A stretch of DNA of 64,000 nt from Streptomyces vietnamensis (GCF_000830005.1 NZ_CP010407.1:868001-932000), one strand, 5' to 3'; positions 52,083 to 61,444 are shown, counted from the first letter of the stretch. Notes: a model not told the origin generated them from the sequence alone. Program-made: numbers and translations.

Positions 52083-53615
52083 TCAGACGATGCCCTCGGC
52101 GATCTCCGCCTCCTCGCGGGCGGTCCCGTACGCGGTCGGCGTGCCGTACGAGCGGCGGGCGACGTACCACCAGACGCTGGCGAGGACGAGCACGACGGCG
52201 AGCGCGACGGCCGCGTAGTTCATCGTGTCCACGTTCACCGGGGACTTCTGCGGCAGGCAGAAGAGGACGGTCACGAACGCCACCCAGACGACGGCGATCC
52301 AGCCGACCGGCCTGCTCCAGCGGCCGAGGCTCCACGGGCCGGGCACGAAGCGGTTCCCGGCGCGCAGCCGCAGGTAGACCGGGATGGCGTACGCGGGCGT
52401 GATGCCGATGACGTTGATCGCGGTGACGGCACCGTAGGCGGTGGCCGAGTACAGCGAGGGGAGGGCGAGCACCGCGGCCACGACGACCGCGAGCCAGACG
52501 GCGGGGACGGGCGTCTGGGTGCTGCCGCTGACCTTGCGCCAGAGCGCCGAGCCGGGCAGGGCGTTGTCGCGGCTGAAGGCGAAGACCATGCGGCTCGCGG
52601 CGGCCACCTCGGCGTTGCCGCAGAAGAGCTGGGCGACGATCACCACGAGGAGCAGGACGGCGGCGCCGCGGGAGCCGAGCGCGTCCAGGAAGATCTGGGC
52701 GGGCGGGACGCCGGTGGCGCTGTTCTGCGTGCCGGCGTAGTCCTGGATGGCGAAGGTGAGTCCGGCGAGGAGGGCGAAGCCGGCGAGCCAGGAGACCCAG
52801 ATGGACCGGACGATGCCCTTGGCGGCGGTGACGGAGGCGTTCGAGGTCTCCTCGGAGAGGTGGGCCGAGGCGTCGTAGCCGGAGAAGGTGTACTGGGCGA
52901 GGAGCAGGCCGATCGCGGCGACGTAGAACGGGTTGGCCCAGCCGGTGTCGTTGACGAACGTCGTGAAGACGAAGTCGACGGACTGGTGGCGGTCGGGGAC
53001 GAACGCGAGCGCGCCGACGATGACGGCGACACCGGCCAGGTGCCACCAGACGCTGACCGAGTTGAGGACGCTGACGAGGCGGACGCCGAAGAGGTTGAGG
53101 CCGGCGTGGAGCAGCAGGATCGCCAGGAAGACGAGGAAGGTGGAGCCCGGGGTGGGCACGAAGCCCCACTGGAGGTTGAGGAAGGCTCCGGTGAAGAGGG
53201 CCGCGCCGTAGTCGATGCCGGCGATGGCGCCGAGCAGACCGAGCAGGTTCAGCCAGCCGGTGTACCAGCCCCAGCGGCGCCCACCGAGCCGGTCGGCCAT
53301 GTAGTAGAGGGCGCCGGAGGTCGGGTAGGCGCTGGTGACCTCGGCGAGGGCGAGGCCCACGCACAGGACGAAGAGGCCGACGCCGACCCAGCCCCACAGC
53401 ATGACGGAGGGGCCGCCGGTGCCCATGCCGAAGCCGTAGAGGGTCATGCAGCCGGAGAGGACGGAGATGACCGAGAAGCTGATCGCGAAGTTGCCGAAGC
53501 CGTCCATGCGGCGGGCGAGGACGGGCTGGTAGCCGAGCTCTCTCAGTCTCGCCTCCTCGTCCTGGGACGGCGGTGGCATGCGCATCGGCTCGATCGGGGC
53601 TTCGGTGCGGGACAT
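52083..53615 (-). CDS. APC-family amino-acid permease
   Basis: 510 residues, 12 predicted membrane helices. GFGNFAISFSVISVLSGCMTLYGFGMGTGGP is the TM1 region of the amino acid/choline transporter group, AEVTSAYPTSGALYYMADRL the following loop and TM3, and YTFSGYDASAHLSEETSNAS the conserved TM6-7 region with SEET. Typical of the GABA/choline/ethanolamine permease subgroup (ACT family); the substrate cannot be fixed. The ~30-residue N-terminal tail is acidic (SQDEEARLRELGY). It ends at a shared terminator and lies 80 bases downstream of the co-directional hypothetical gene, so the two may be co-transcribed. Confidence 0.88.
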   Translation of the reverse strand: MSRTEAPIEPMRMPPPSQDEEARLRELGYQPVLARRMDGFGNFAISFSVISVLSGCMTLYGFGMGTGGPSVMLWGWVGVGLFVLCVGLALAEVTSAYPTSGALYYMADRLGGRRWGWYTGWLNLLGLLGAIAGIDYGAALFTGAFLNLQWGFVPTPGSTFLVFLAILLLHAGLNLFGVRLVSVLNSVSVWWHLAGVAVIVGALAFVPDRHQSVDFVFTTFVNDTGWANPFYVAAIGLLLAQYTFSGYDASAHLSEETSNASVTAAKGIVRSIWVSWLAGFALLAGLTFAIQDYAGTQNSATGVPPAQIFLDALGSRGAAVLLLVVIVAQLFCGNAEVAAASRMVFAFSRDNALPGSALWRKVSGSTQTPVPAVWLAVVVAAVLALPSLYSATAYGAVTAINVIGITPAYAIPVYLRLRAGNRFVPGPWSLGRWSRPVGWIAVVWVAFVTVLFCLPQKSPVNVDTMNYAAVALAVVLVLASVWWYVARRSYGTPTAYGTAREEAEIAEGIV

Positions 53616-53695
53616 GGGGACCTCCGGGGGACGGGGGGAGCGGGGGTGGGGGGAAGCTTGAAAGCGGGGGCGAAACGCCCGGCGCGGTGGGTGCG

Positions 53696-54670
53696 TCAGC
53701 CGCTGAGACAGCGGGCGCGGGCGCGCAGGAAGACCTCCTCGGCGAGGGCCCGGTCCTCCGGGTGAGCGGTGCGGTAGGCCCAGGGGAGGGTGGTGTAGTA
53801 CGGGCCGAGCGCCTCGAAGACCCGGGCGGCGTCGGCGAAGCGGAGGGCTCCGAAGAGGGCGTGCGCCAGGTGGTTGAGGTCGAGCAGCGAGGCCCCGTCG
53901 GTGGCGCAGAAGAGGAACCAGGCGTCCAGGGCGCGCTGGGCGTCGCGTACGGCGTCCTCGGCGACCCAGTGGAGGTCGAGGGCGCGCTCGTGGCCGCGCT
54001 CGCGCCGGTAGCGCTCGACGCGGACGTAGAGCGGGAGGGCGTGCAGGGCGGAGCCGACGGGTGCCGAACCTGCGGCCCAGTACGAGTAGTTGACGGCCTC
54101 GGAGAGGGGTCCGGACCGGCGGGCGTACACGAACTGCAGCATGCGGTGGTGGGCCTCGCGGTTGTGCGGGTCGCGCTTCTCCACCTCGGCGAGCAGGCCC
54201 CAGGGGCCGGGCGGCAGCATGGGCGCCGGCGGGGTGAGCCGGTGCTCGGCCATGCGCTGGCTTCCGTCGAGGGCGGCGAGGGCGATGAGGCCGACCCAGG
54301 GGACGGGGTCGGCGGGCGACCGGTCGGAGGCCTCGCGGCAGGCGGTCCGGGCCTCCTGCCAGAGTTCGGGGGTCCTGGCGTGGCCGGAGCGGTGGGCGCG
54401 GACGGCGCGCTCGACGGCGACGCGGCTGTGCATCACGGTGGCGGCGTGGCTCTCGGGCTGCTCGGCGCGCCAGAGCGGGACGACGTCGGTGCCCGCGGCG
54501 ACGGTGGCGAGGACCTGGGTGCGCCGGGTCCAGGCCTCCCAGTCGGAGGTCTCGTCGAGCAGCCGGGCCATGGCCACCCAGCGGCCGGTGCGTAAGTCCT
54601 GGACGGCGTTGCGCAGGGCGTGGTCGTGGCCGGCGGGGTGGTAGACGGGCCGGAATCCGTGTCCGGCCAT
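53696..54670 (-). CDS. Conserved actinobacterial hypothetical protein (helical-repeat-like)
   Basis: 324 residues, no signal peptide or membrane helix. Entirely helical in appearance with Ala/Arg-rich segments (TVAAGTDVVPLWRAEQPESH, WVGLIALAALDGS, AHALFGALRFADAARVFEAL) resembling TPR-like arrays without the strict consensus. The N-terminus MAGHGFRPVYHPAGHDHALR and the region GPWGLLAEVEKRDPHNREAH are conserved-looking blocks of a Streptomyces-wide family of unknown function. Upstream of the permease on the same strand. No enzymatic motif. Confidence 0.72.
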   Translation of the reverse strand: MAGHGFRPVYHPAGHDHALRNAVQDLRTGRWVAMARLLDETSDWEAWTRRTQVLATVAAGTDVVPLWRAEQPESHAATVMHSRVAVERAVRAHRSGHARTPELWQEARTACREASDRSPADPVPWVGLIALAALDGSQRMAEHRLTPPAPMLPPGPWGLLAEVEKRDPHNREAHHRMLQFVYARRSGPLSEAVNYSYWAAGSAPVGSALHALPLYVRVERYRRERGHERALDLHWVAEDAVRDAQRALDAWFLFCATDGASLLDLNHLAHALFGALRFADAARVFEALGPYYTTLPWAYRTAHPEDRALAEEVFLRARARCLSG

Positions 54671-54972
54671 CAGGGGGTGGGGCGTGGTGTGGATGACATG
54701 GGTCCTCGGTGGATGGAGGGGGTGGTCAGTCCCCCGGCGGGCGTCCCGGCCGTTGATCGGCGATCACTATAGAGGGCTCTGGATGCGCCCGGTCCACTTT
54801 CTTTTGTGACAGCAACTATTGAGCCAACGACTGAATTTGACTTACCGTCAAGTATTCCGGGCGACCTGACGGGGTCGTTCGCCGAGGCTTGACGAAGGCC
54901 CCGGGCAGCGGCACCCTGACCCTTTTCGGTGATCGGATGATCACGGAGCGGTCGAACGACGGGAGCAGCGGA
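54671..54972. other. Divergent promoter region of the glycerol operon
   Basis: 302 bases between the leftward hypothetical gene and the rightward FGGY kinase. The stretch 54800-54860 is the most A/T-rich of the neighbourhood and carries the dyad TTGAC-TTACC-GTCAA (54837-54851). Confidence 0.5.
54837..54851. promoter_or_regulatory. TTGAC-N5-GTCAA dyad upstream of the glycerol kinase gene
   Basis: Exact 5-5-5 dyad in the A/T-rich leader, 121 bases before the kinase start. May be the operator of a glycerol regulator not encoded here. Confidence 0.4.
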
Positions 54973-56556
54973 ATGACGGGCGGAGCGGTACTCGCCGTCG
55001 ACCAGGGCACGTCCGGTACGAAGGCCCTCGTCCTCTGCCCCGAGCGCGGCGTCATCGGCACCGGGACGGCCCCGGTCCGGCCCCGCCACCTCCCCGGCGG
55101 CCTGGTCGAGGTCGACCCGCGTGAGCTGTACGACTCCGTGGTCGCCGCCGGGCGCGCGGCGCTCGCCGAGGCGGACGCGCACGTCGTCGCCGTGGGCCTC
55201 GCCAACCAGGGCGAGACCGTGCTCGCCTGGGACCCCGCCACCGGCGAACCGCTCACCGACGCCCTCGTCTGGCAGGACCGCAGGGCGGCCTCCGTCTGCG
55301 CCGGCCTCGACGACCGTGCCGAGGAGCTGCGCCGTCTCACCGGCCTTCCGGTGGACCCGTACTTCGCGGCGCCGAAGATGGCCTGGATCCGCCGCCACGC
55401 CACCGGCGCGGGCGTCGTCACCACCAGCGACGCCTGGCTCGTCCACCGGCTCACCGGCGCGTTCGTCACGGACGCGGCGACCGCCGGACGGACCGGCCTC
55501 CTCGACCTCGACACGGTCGCCTGGTCGGAGACCGCCCTCGACCTGTACGGACTCGGCGGCGAGGCGCTCCCCCGGGTCGTGGACTGCGACACCCCGATCG
55601 GCACCACGACCGCGTTCGGCCCCGCCCTGCCGCTCACCGGGCTCCTGGTGGACCAGCAGGCGGCGCTGCTCGCCCAGAGCGCCGACGACCCCGCCGCCGC
55701 CAAGTGCACCTACGGCACGGGCGCCTTCCTCCTCGCGCAGACCGGCCCCGAGCCCCGGCGCACCGCCTCCGGCCTGGTGAGCTGCGTGGCCTGGCGGCTC
55801 GGCGGGCGCGTCACCCACTGCCTGGACGGCCAGGTGTACACGGTCTCCTCGGCCGTGCGCTGGCTCACCGACCTGGGCGTGATCGCCGGGGCCGGGGAGC
55901 TCGACGCGGTCGGCGGGAGCGTGCCGGACGCGGGCGGCGTCACCTTCGTCCCCGCGTTCGCCGGGCTCGCCGCGCCCTGGTGGCGGGGGGACGTACGCGG
56001 CTCGCTCACCGGACTCGGCCTGGACACCGGCCCCGGCCATCTGGTGCGCGCCCTGTGCGAGGGCATCGCCGCCCAGGTCGTGGAGCTCGCCGCGGCCGCC
56101 GCCGCGGACCGGGGCGCACCGCTGACCGCGCTGCGCGCCGACGGCGGCCTGACCCGGTCGGCCCTGCTCATGCAGACCCAGGCCGATCTGCTGCAACTTC
56201 CCGTCGAGGTCGCGTCGTTGCCCGATGCCACGGCGCTCGGCGTGGGCGCGGTCGCCCGGCTCGGACACCAGCGCGGGCTCACGCTCCGCGAGGCCGTACC
56301 GGAGTGGAAGCCCTCGGCGGTGTACGAGCCCCGGATCTCGGCCGGGGAGGCGGCGGAGCGCCTCGGGCGCTTCCGCGCGGAGGTGACGGCGCTGGTGGAG
56401 CGGTCGGGGGGCGCGGGCGGTACGGGCGCGGGCGCGGACACCGGATCGGGCTCGGACGCGGTTGCCGGGTCGGGGGCGGACGCGGTTGCCGGGTCGGGGT
56501 CCGGCGCGGGCGGCGGGGCCGGTCTCGGTGCCGCGGTCGGCGGCGGGGCCGCATGA
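54973..56556 (+). CDS. FGGY-family kinase, probable glycerol kinase
   Basis: 527 residues. ATPase-fold motifs: VDQGTSGTKALVL (phosphate-1), WQDRRAASVC, GLLVDQQAALLAQ, CTYGTGAFLLAQTG and LRADGGLTRSALLMQTQADLL (FGGY signature region). GlpK-type features are GTSGTKA and the QAAL loop. The last ~45 residues after ALVERSGG are a Gly/Ala/Ser/Asp-only tail, encoded partly by a 22-base direct repeat, and absent from usual glycerol kinases. The start is ATG 54973 with GGGAG seven bases upstream, not the longer 54889 frame. The stop overlaps the next start. With the two FAD genes it would convert glycerol to G3P and on to DHAP. Confidence 0.85.
   Translation: MTGGAVLAVDQGTSGTKALVLCPERGVIGTGTAPVRPRHLPGGLVEVDPRELYDSVVAAGRAALAEADAHVVAVGLANQGETVLAWDPATGEPLTDALVWQDRRAASVCAGLDDRAEELRRLTGLPVDPYFAAPKMAWIRRHATGAGVVTTSDAWLVHRLTGAFVTDAATAGRTGLLDLDTVAWSETALDLYGLGGEALPRVVDCDTPIGTTTAFGPALPLTGLLVDQQAALLAQSADDPAAAKCTYGTGAFLLAQTGPEPRRTASGLVSCVAWRLGGRVTHCLDGQVYTVSSAVRWLTDLGVIAGAGELDAVGGSVPDAGGVTFVPAFAGLAAPWWRGDVRGSLTGLGLDTGPGHLVRALCEGIAAQVVELAAAAAADRGAPLTALRADGGLTRSALLMQTQADLLQLPVEVASLPDATALGVGAVARLGHQRGLTLREAVPEWKPSAVYEPRISAGEAAERLGRFRAEVTALVERSGGAGGTGAGADTGSGSDAVAGSGADAVAGSGSGAGGGAGLGAAVGGGAA
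56453..56498 (+). repeat. 22-base direct repeat in the kinase gene tail
   Basis: CGGACGCGGTTGCCGGGTCG plus GG, twice with period 24 (56453-56474, 56477-56498), coding for the repeated DAVAGSG of the C-terminal tail. Confidence 0.85.
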
Positions 56557-57977
56557 GCGTCACACGGACCGGACCGCTCCCCACCGGTGAGGCCGCGGAG
56601 TACGACGTCGTGGTCGTCGGCGCGGGGGTCGTGGGTTCCGCGATCGCCCGCGCGCTGGCCCGTCACCCGCTGCGGATCGCGCTCGTGGAGGCGGCGAACG
56701 ACGTCGGCGACGGCACCTCGAAGGCCAACACGGCCATCCTGCACACGGGTTTCGACGCCGCACCCGGCACGCTGGAGGCCCGGCTCGTGCGCGAGGGACA
56801 CCGGCTGCTCAGCGCGTACGCGCGGGAGGCCGGCATTCCCGTGGAGCCGCTGGGCGCGCTGCTCGTCGCCTGGGACGAGGAGCAGCGGGCGGCGCTCCCC
56901 CGCCTCGCGGAGAAGGCGGAGCGCAACGGCCACCGCACCACCCGCCTCCTCTCGGCGCCCGAACTCGCCGTACACGAACCCCACTTGGGTCCGGGCGCCC
57001 TCGGCGCGCTCGAAGTGCCGGGCGAGTCGGTGATCTGCCCGTGGACGACCACCCTCGCGTACGCCACCCAGGCCGTCCGCTCCGGGGTCGACCTGCATCT
57101 GAACTGCCGGGTGGAGAAGGCGCGTCCGGGTGATCCGTACCACCGGCTCGTCACCCGGCGCGGGGTGCTGCGGACCCGCCTCCTCGTCAACGCCTGCGGT
57201 CTCCACGCCGACGCCTTCGACGCCCTGGTCGGCAGGGAGGACTTCACCGTCACCCCGCGCCGGGGCCAGCTGCTCGTCTTCGACAAGTTCGCCCGCGACC
57301 TGGTCCGGCACATCCTGCTGCCCGTGCCCGGACCGCTAGGCAAGGGCGTGCTCATCTCGCCGACGGTGTACGGGAACGTCATGCTCGGGCCCACCGCCGA
57401 GGACCTCGACGACAAGACCGCCACGGGCACGACGGCGGAGGGGCTCGCCGGGCTGCGCGAGCAGGGCGGCCGGATCCTCCCCGCGCTCCTCGACGAGGAG
57501 GTCACCGCCGTCTACGCGGGGCTGCGGGCCGCCACCGGACAGGAGGACTACCGGATCGCCGCCCACCCCGGGCTGCGGTACGTGACGGTGGGCGGGATCC
57601 GTTCCACCGGGCTCACCGCCTCCCTGGCCATCGCCGAGCACGTGCTCGGCCTCCTCGCGGACTGCGGCCTCGATCCGGGACCGTCCCGCCCGCTCGCCCC
57701 GGTCCGGATGCCGAACCTCGGCGAGGCCTTCCCCCGCCCGTACCGCGACGCCGAACTCATCGCCCGCGACCCGGAGTTCGGGATGATCGTCTGTCACTGC
57801 GAGCGGGTCACCCGGGGCGAGATCCGGGCCGCGCTCGGCTCGACGATCCCGCCCGGCGGCCTCGACGGGCTGCGGCGCAGGACGCGCGCACGGGGCGGCC
57901 GCTGCCAGGGGAACCACTGCGGCGCGGAGGTACGGGCCCTGTTCGAGGAGCGGCCGTACGAGGAGGGGGCCCGGTGA
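56553..57977 (+). CDS. FAD-dependent glycerol-3-phosphate dehydrogenase-like protein with BFD [2Fe-2S] domain
   Basis: 474 residues. N-terminal DAO-type FAD domain: YDVVVVGAGVVGSAIARALA, GDGTSKANTAILHTGFDA (GlpA/GlpO/LhgO-type), LLVNACGLHADAFD. At the C-terminus C414, C416, C451 and C456 (CHCERV, then GGRCQGNHC) form the Fer2_BFD cluster site, CxC-x34-CxxxxC. This is the GlpA/GlpO2-like layout seen in anaerobic-type G3P and 2-hydroxyglutarate oxidases. It oxidises G3P to DHAP, passing electrons through FAD and the 2Fe-2S cluster to the next gene product. ATG in overlap (ATGA) with the kinase stop. Confidence 0.85.
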   Translation: MSVTRTGPLPTGEAAEYDVVVVGAGVVGSAIARALARHPLRIALVEAANDVGDGTSKANTAILHTGFDAAPGTLEARLVREGHRLLSAYAREAGIPVEPLGALLVAWDEEQRAALPRLAEKAERNGHRTTRLLSAPELAVHEPHLGPGALGALEVPGESVICPWTTTLAYATQAVRSGVDLHLNCRVEKARPGDPYHRLVTRRGVLRTRLLVNACGLHADAFDALVGREDFTVTPRRGQLLVFDKFARDLVRHILLPVPGPLGKGVLISPTVYGNVMLGPTAEDLDDKTATGTTAEGLAGLREQGGRILPALLDEEVTAVYAGLRAATGQEDYRIAAHPGLRYVTVGGIRSTGLTASLAIAEHVLGLLADCGLDPGPSRPLAPVRMPNLGEAFPRPYRDAELIARDPEFGMIVCHCERVTRGEIRAALGSTIPPGGLDGLRRRTRARGGRCQGNHCGAEVRALFEERPYEEGAR

Positions 57978-59221
57978 TCCGTACGGTCGACGTCCTCGTC
58001 GTGGGCGCGGGACCCGCCGGGCTCGCCGCGGCCGCCCGGCTCGCGGCGGCGGGCGCGGGCCGCGTCGAGGTCCTGGAGCGGGAGGCCGCGGCGGGCGGAG
58101 TGCCGCGCCACTGCGTCCGGCCGGGGTTCGGCGCGGACGCCCGGGGGCGCGCCCTGGACGGCCCGGCGTACGCGCGGCGCGCGGTGCGGGCGGCCCTGCG
58201 GGCGGGGGCGGTCGTCCGTACCGGCGTCTCGGTCACCGGCTGGGCCGGGCCCCTCACCCTGGACGTCACCGCCCCGACCGGCCTCGAACGGATCCGGGCG
58301 GGCGCGGTGGTCCTCGCCACCGGGGCCCGCGAACGGCCCCGCAGCGCCCGGCTCGTGCCGGGCACGCGCCCGGCCGGGGTGCTGACCACGGGCGAGCTCC
58401 AGCGGACGGTCGCACGCTTCGGGCCGCACGGGGAGTCCGTCGGGCCGCACGGGAAGTCCGTCGGGCGGCTCGGGGAGTCCGTCGGGCGGCGGGCGGTGGT
58501 CGTCGGCGGCGACCCGGTGGCCCGCGGCGCGGTGCGCACGCTGCGCGCGGCCGGGGTGGAGGTGGCGGCCGTCGTCACCGGACTCCCCTCCGCCGCGGTG
58601 ACGTCCGAGCGGGTCCCGGTCCTGACCGGGACGGTCGTGACGGAGCTGCTCGGACGCGGCCGGCTGACCGGGGTCGCGGTGCGGGGCGGGGACGGGCGGG
58701 CGGCCGTGCTGCGGTGCGACACGGTGGTCTTCACCGGCGACTGGATCCCGGACCACGAGCTCGTCCGCGCCCGCGGGCTGCCGCTCGCCCCGGGCACCCG
58801 GGGCCCCGTGACGGACCCCGGCTTCCGCACGGCCGAGCCCGGGGTCTTCGCCGTCGGCAACCTGCTGCGCGGGGTGGAGCCCGCGCCGGTGGCCGCCGCC
58901 GAGGGGCGGGCGGTGGCGGATCCGGTGCTCGAACGGCTCGGCGGCCGCCCCTGGCCGGCCGCCGGGGTGCCCGTGACGGCGGTGGGCCCGCTGCGGTGGG
59001 TGACACCGGGCCTGACCGGTCCGGAGGCGGCGCCCCTCCTGGTCCGGCCGGAGCGGCGGCTCGTGCGCCCGGTCCTGACCGTCGCCCAGAACGGCGTCCC
59101 GCTGCGGCGGGAGCGGCTGGGCGGGACGCTCGTCCCCTGGCGTTCGGTACGGCTCGGGGCACGGTGGACGAGCGGGGTGGACCTCACCGCCGGCCCGGTG
59201 ACGGTCGACGCACAGGAATAG
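57974..59221 (+). CDS. NAD(P)/FAD-dependent oxidoreductase, partner of the G3P dehydrogenase
   Basis: 415 residues. [57 protein letters not shown] and VFAVGNLLRGVEPAPVAAAEG mark the family of GlpO3/HcnB/sarcosine-oxidase-alpha-like flavoproteins that work with BFD-domain proteins. In other bacteria this pair is often joined by a DUF1667 protein; none is seen here. Residues ~150-170 hold three 7-residue repeats (GPHGESV, GPHGKSV, GRLGESV) from a 21-base tandem repeat, placed just before the second Rossmann motif. GTG 57974 overlaps the preceding stop. Confidence 0.8.
   Translation: MIRTVDVLVVGAGPAGLAAAARLAAAGAGRVEVLEREAAAGGVPRHCVRPGFGADARGRALDGPAYARRAVRAALRAGAVVRTGVSVTGWAGPLTLDVTAPTGLERIRAGAVVLATGARERPRSARLVPGTRPAGVLTTGELQRTVARFGPHGESVGPHGKSVGRLGESVGRRAVVVGGDPVARGAVRTLRAAGVEVAAVVTGLPSAAVTSERVPVLTGTVVTELLGRGRLTGVAVRGGDGRAAVLRCDTVVFTGDWIPDHELVRARGLPLAPGTRGPVTDPGFRTAEPGVFAVGNLLRGVEPAPVAAAEGRAVADPVLERLGGRPWPAAGVPVTAVGPLRWVTPGLTGPEAAPLLVRPERRLVRPVLTVAQNGVPLRRERLGGTLVPWRSVRLGARWTSGVDLTAGPVTVDAQE
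58421..58483 (+). repeat. Three in-frame 21-base tandem repeats
   Basis: Units at 58421, 58442 and 58463; the first two differ by one base. They add three copies of a 7-residue unit to the flavoprotein between its two nucleotide-binding domains. Confidence 0.9.
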
Positions 59222-59276
59222 GAGCACGCGCGCGCGGGGGCTGCGTCGGCCGGAGCCTTCGGTCAGACTGGGGCGC

Positions 59277-59753
59277 ATGCCGGACAAGCGCAGCGCGGGT
59301 CTTCTGGTCTTCCGCCGCACGACGGGCGGTGGCGTCGAGGTGCTCATCGGTCACATGGGCGGGCCCTTCTGGGCCTCCCGCGAGGAGTCGGCCTGGTCGA
59401 TCCCCAAGGGGGAGTACGAACCGGACGAGGCCCCCGAGGCCGCGGCCGCCCGCGAGTTCCTGGAGGAGCTGGGGCTCCCGGCCCCCGACGGCGAGTGGTT
59501 CGCCCTCGGCGAGTCCCGCCAGCGGAACGGGAAGCTCGTCACCGTGTGGGCCGTCGAGGGCGACCTCGACCCGGCCGAGGTCGTCCCGGGCACCTTCGTC
59601 ATGGAGTGGCCGCCCCGGTCCGGGATCCGGGAGGAGTTCCCGGAGATCGACCGGGTGGGCTGGTTCTCCCCGGAGACCGCTGCTCCCCTGCTCGTCTCCG
59701 GGCAGCGGGTCTTCCTGGAACGGCTGTCGGAACACCTCGACGGGCGGGCCTGA
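59277..59753 (+). CDS. Nudix hydrolase
   Basis: 158 residues. Perfect Nudix box G45-x5-E51-x7-R59-E60-x2-E63-E64-x-G66. The opening SAGLLVFRR and GGPFWASREESAWSIPKGEYE are typical of the group hydrolysing nucleoside diphosphate-linked substrates such as dinucleoside polyphosphates; GPFW...WSIPKGE is the common Streptomyces pattern. Substrate not assignable. ATG 59277, 55 bases after the flavoprotein. Confidence 0.87.
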   Translation: MPDKRSAGLLVFRRTTGGGVEVLIGHMGGPFWASREESAWSIPKGEYEPDEAPEAAAAREFLEELGLPAPDGEWFALGESRQRNGKLVTVWAVEGDLDPAEVVPGTFVMEWPPRSGIREEFPEIDRVGWFSPETAAPLLVSGQRVFLERLSEHLDGRA

Positions 59754-59815
59754 GCCCCATTGTCAGACCCGTACGAGAAGGTGGTGAGCGCCGAACTGTC
59801 GAGAGGGAGCCCGAC

Positions 59816-60061
59816 ATGACCACGATCACCGCCAGCGAGCGCGCGGCCGCCCAGGCGTACCTGCGGCTGCTCGAGTCCACGCAGGCCGTGCTGACCGACC
59901 CGCAGCTCGCCCCGTACGCGGGGGTGATGCTCGCCCATCCGATGGCCGAGGCCGACGAGGCGCTGCGCGCGGCGGGCCTCGCCGGGAACGAGGACCGGCT
60001 GCTGCGCCTCGTCTCCTCCCTGCGGGCCTCCCCCGCGACCGCCTGGGGGCGCACCGGTTGA
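59816..60061 (+). CDS. Small hypothetical protein
   Basis: 81 residues, helical, no membrane segment or known motif (MTTITASERAAAQAYLRLLE, then STQAVLTDPQLAPYAGVMLA). GAGAGGGAG lies close before ATG 59816, and codon use is normal for the window. It ends 18 bases from the stop of the convergent P450. Unknown function. Confidence 0.6.
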   Translation: MTTITASERAAAQAYLRLLESTQAVLTDPQLAPYAGVMLAHPMAEADEALRAAGLAGNEDRLLRLVSSLRASPATAWGRTG

Positions 60062-60079
60062 GGCGGACGGGAAGGACCC

Positions 60080-61333
60080 TCAGACGCCCGGGCGGACCGG
60101 GAGGGCCCGGACGCTGTTGCCGACGAAGCCGGAGTGGCGGGTCAGCTCCGCCTCCGGGACCGCCAGGTCCAGGTCGGGGAAGCGGGTGAAGAGCGACTCC
60201 AGGGCGATCGCGGCCTCCATCCGGGCGAGCGGGGCGCCCAGGCAGTAGTGGGGGCCGTGGCCGAGCGAGAGGTGCTTCGCCGTCGCGGTGCGGGTGATGT
60301 CGAAGCGGTCGGCGTCCGGGCCGTGGGCCTTCGTGTCGCGGCCCGCCGCCGAGTATCCGGCGAGGACGGGGGTGCCCTGCGGGATGACCGTGCCGTCGAC
60401 GGTGAGGTCGCGGGTGGGGTAGCGGAACGGGAAGTAGCTGACCGGACTGTCCCAGCGGAGGGTCTCCTCCACCACGTCGGCCCAGTCGGCGCGGCCCTCG
60501 ATGACCAGGGCCAGCTGGTCGCGGTGGGCGCAGAGCGCCCGGACGGCGTTGGTGACGAGGTTCAGGGTGGTCTCGTGGCCCGCGACGATCATCAGGAGCA
60601 GGGTGCCGATCAGCTCGGGCTGGCTGAGCCGGTCGCCGCCCTCGTCCCGGGCCGCGATGAGGGCGCTGGTGAGGTCGTCTCCAGGGGCGGCGGCCTTGTC
60701 GGCGGCGATGGAGGCGAGCAGCTCGACGAGGTCCCGGTTGGCGGCGACGGCCCGGGCGGGCTCGGTGTCGGTGGCGACGACCAGGCTGGACAGGTGGTGC
60801 AGCCGGTCCTGGTGGGCCGGGTCGACGCCGAGGAGTTCGCAGATCACGCCGAGCGGCAGCGGAAGCGCGTAGTGGCGGCGCAGATCGGCGACGCCGTCGC
60901 CGGCGCGGGCAGCCTCCGCGAGGCCGTCGAGGAGTCCGGCGGTGACCGTCTCGACGCGCGGGCGGAGCTCCTCGACCCGGCGGGCGGTGAAGGCGCTGCT
61001 GACGAGGGTGCGCAGCCTGCGGTGGTCGGCCCCGTCGGCGGTGATCATGCCGGGGACGGTGGCGAAGGTCAGCAGCGGCCAGCCCTCGGGTATGCGGCCC
61101 TCGGCGAGCGCGGTGAAGTGCTGGGGCCCCTTGGCGACGTCGGGGTGGGAGAGGAAGTCGCGCAGCGCGTCGTGGCCGAGCACCGCCATGCCCTCGATCT
61201 CGCCGGGCAGGATCACCGGGGCCACGGCGCCCTCGGCGAGCAGCCGGGCGTTGTCCGCGTGCGGGCAGCCGCCCGCCGGGTCCATGCGGTGCGGCGGGCG
61301 GCCGGCGGCCGGGGTGGTGTGCGGCGTGTTCAA
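60080..61333 (-). CDS. Cytochrome P450 (CYP105/107-like class I)
   Basis: 417 residues. I-helix AGHETT with the acid-alcohol pair, ExxR in EETLRWDSPV, PERF-like region ADRFDIT, heme loop LSLGHGPHYCLGAPLARME with the Cys ligand. Complete bacterial P450 needing ferredoxin and reductase, neither adjacent. The start is TTG 61333: AGGAGT lies eight bases upstream, and relatives begin near NTPHTTP/DPAGGCPHAD; the first internal ATG would cut the N-terminus. No biosynthetic genes surround it, so the substrate is unknown. Confidence 0.87.
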   Translation of the reverse strand: MNTPHTTPAAGRPPHRMDPAGGCPHADNARLLAEGAVAPVILPGEIEGMAVLGHDALRDFLSHPDVAKGPQHFTALAEGRIPEGWPLLTFATVPGMITADGADHRRLRTLVSSAFTARRVEELRPRVETVTAGLLDGLAEAARAGDGVADLRRHYALPLPLGVICELLGVDPAHQDRLHHLSSLVVATDTEPARAVAANRDLVELLASIAADKAAAPGDDLTSALIAARDEGGDRLSQPELIGTLLLMIVAGHETTLNLVTNAVRALCAHRDQLALVIEGRADWADVVEETLRWDSPVSYFPFRYPTRDLTVDGTVIPQGTPVLAGYSAAGRDTKAHGPDADRFDITRTATAKHLSLGHGPHYCLGAPLARMEAAIALESLFTRFPDLDLAVPEAELTRHSGFVGNSVRALPVRPGV

Positions 61334-61444
61334 GGAAGGGACTCCTGACTGCGGATGCGGGCCGGTGCGGGCCGGTGCGGGCCATCGCGGACCGTTGCCG
61401 GCCGTTGAGGGCCGTTTCGGCACGTGAGCGGTCAGATCCTACGG

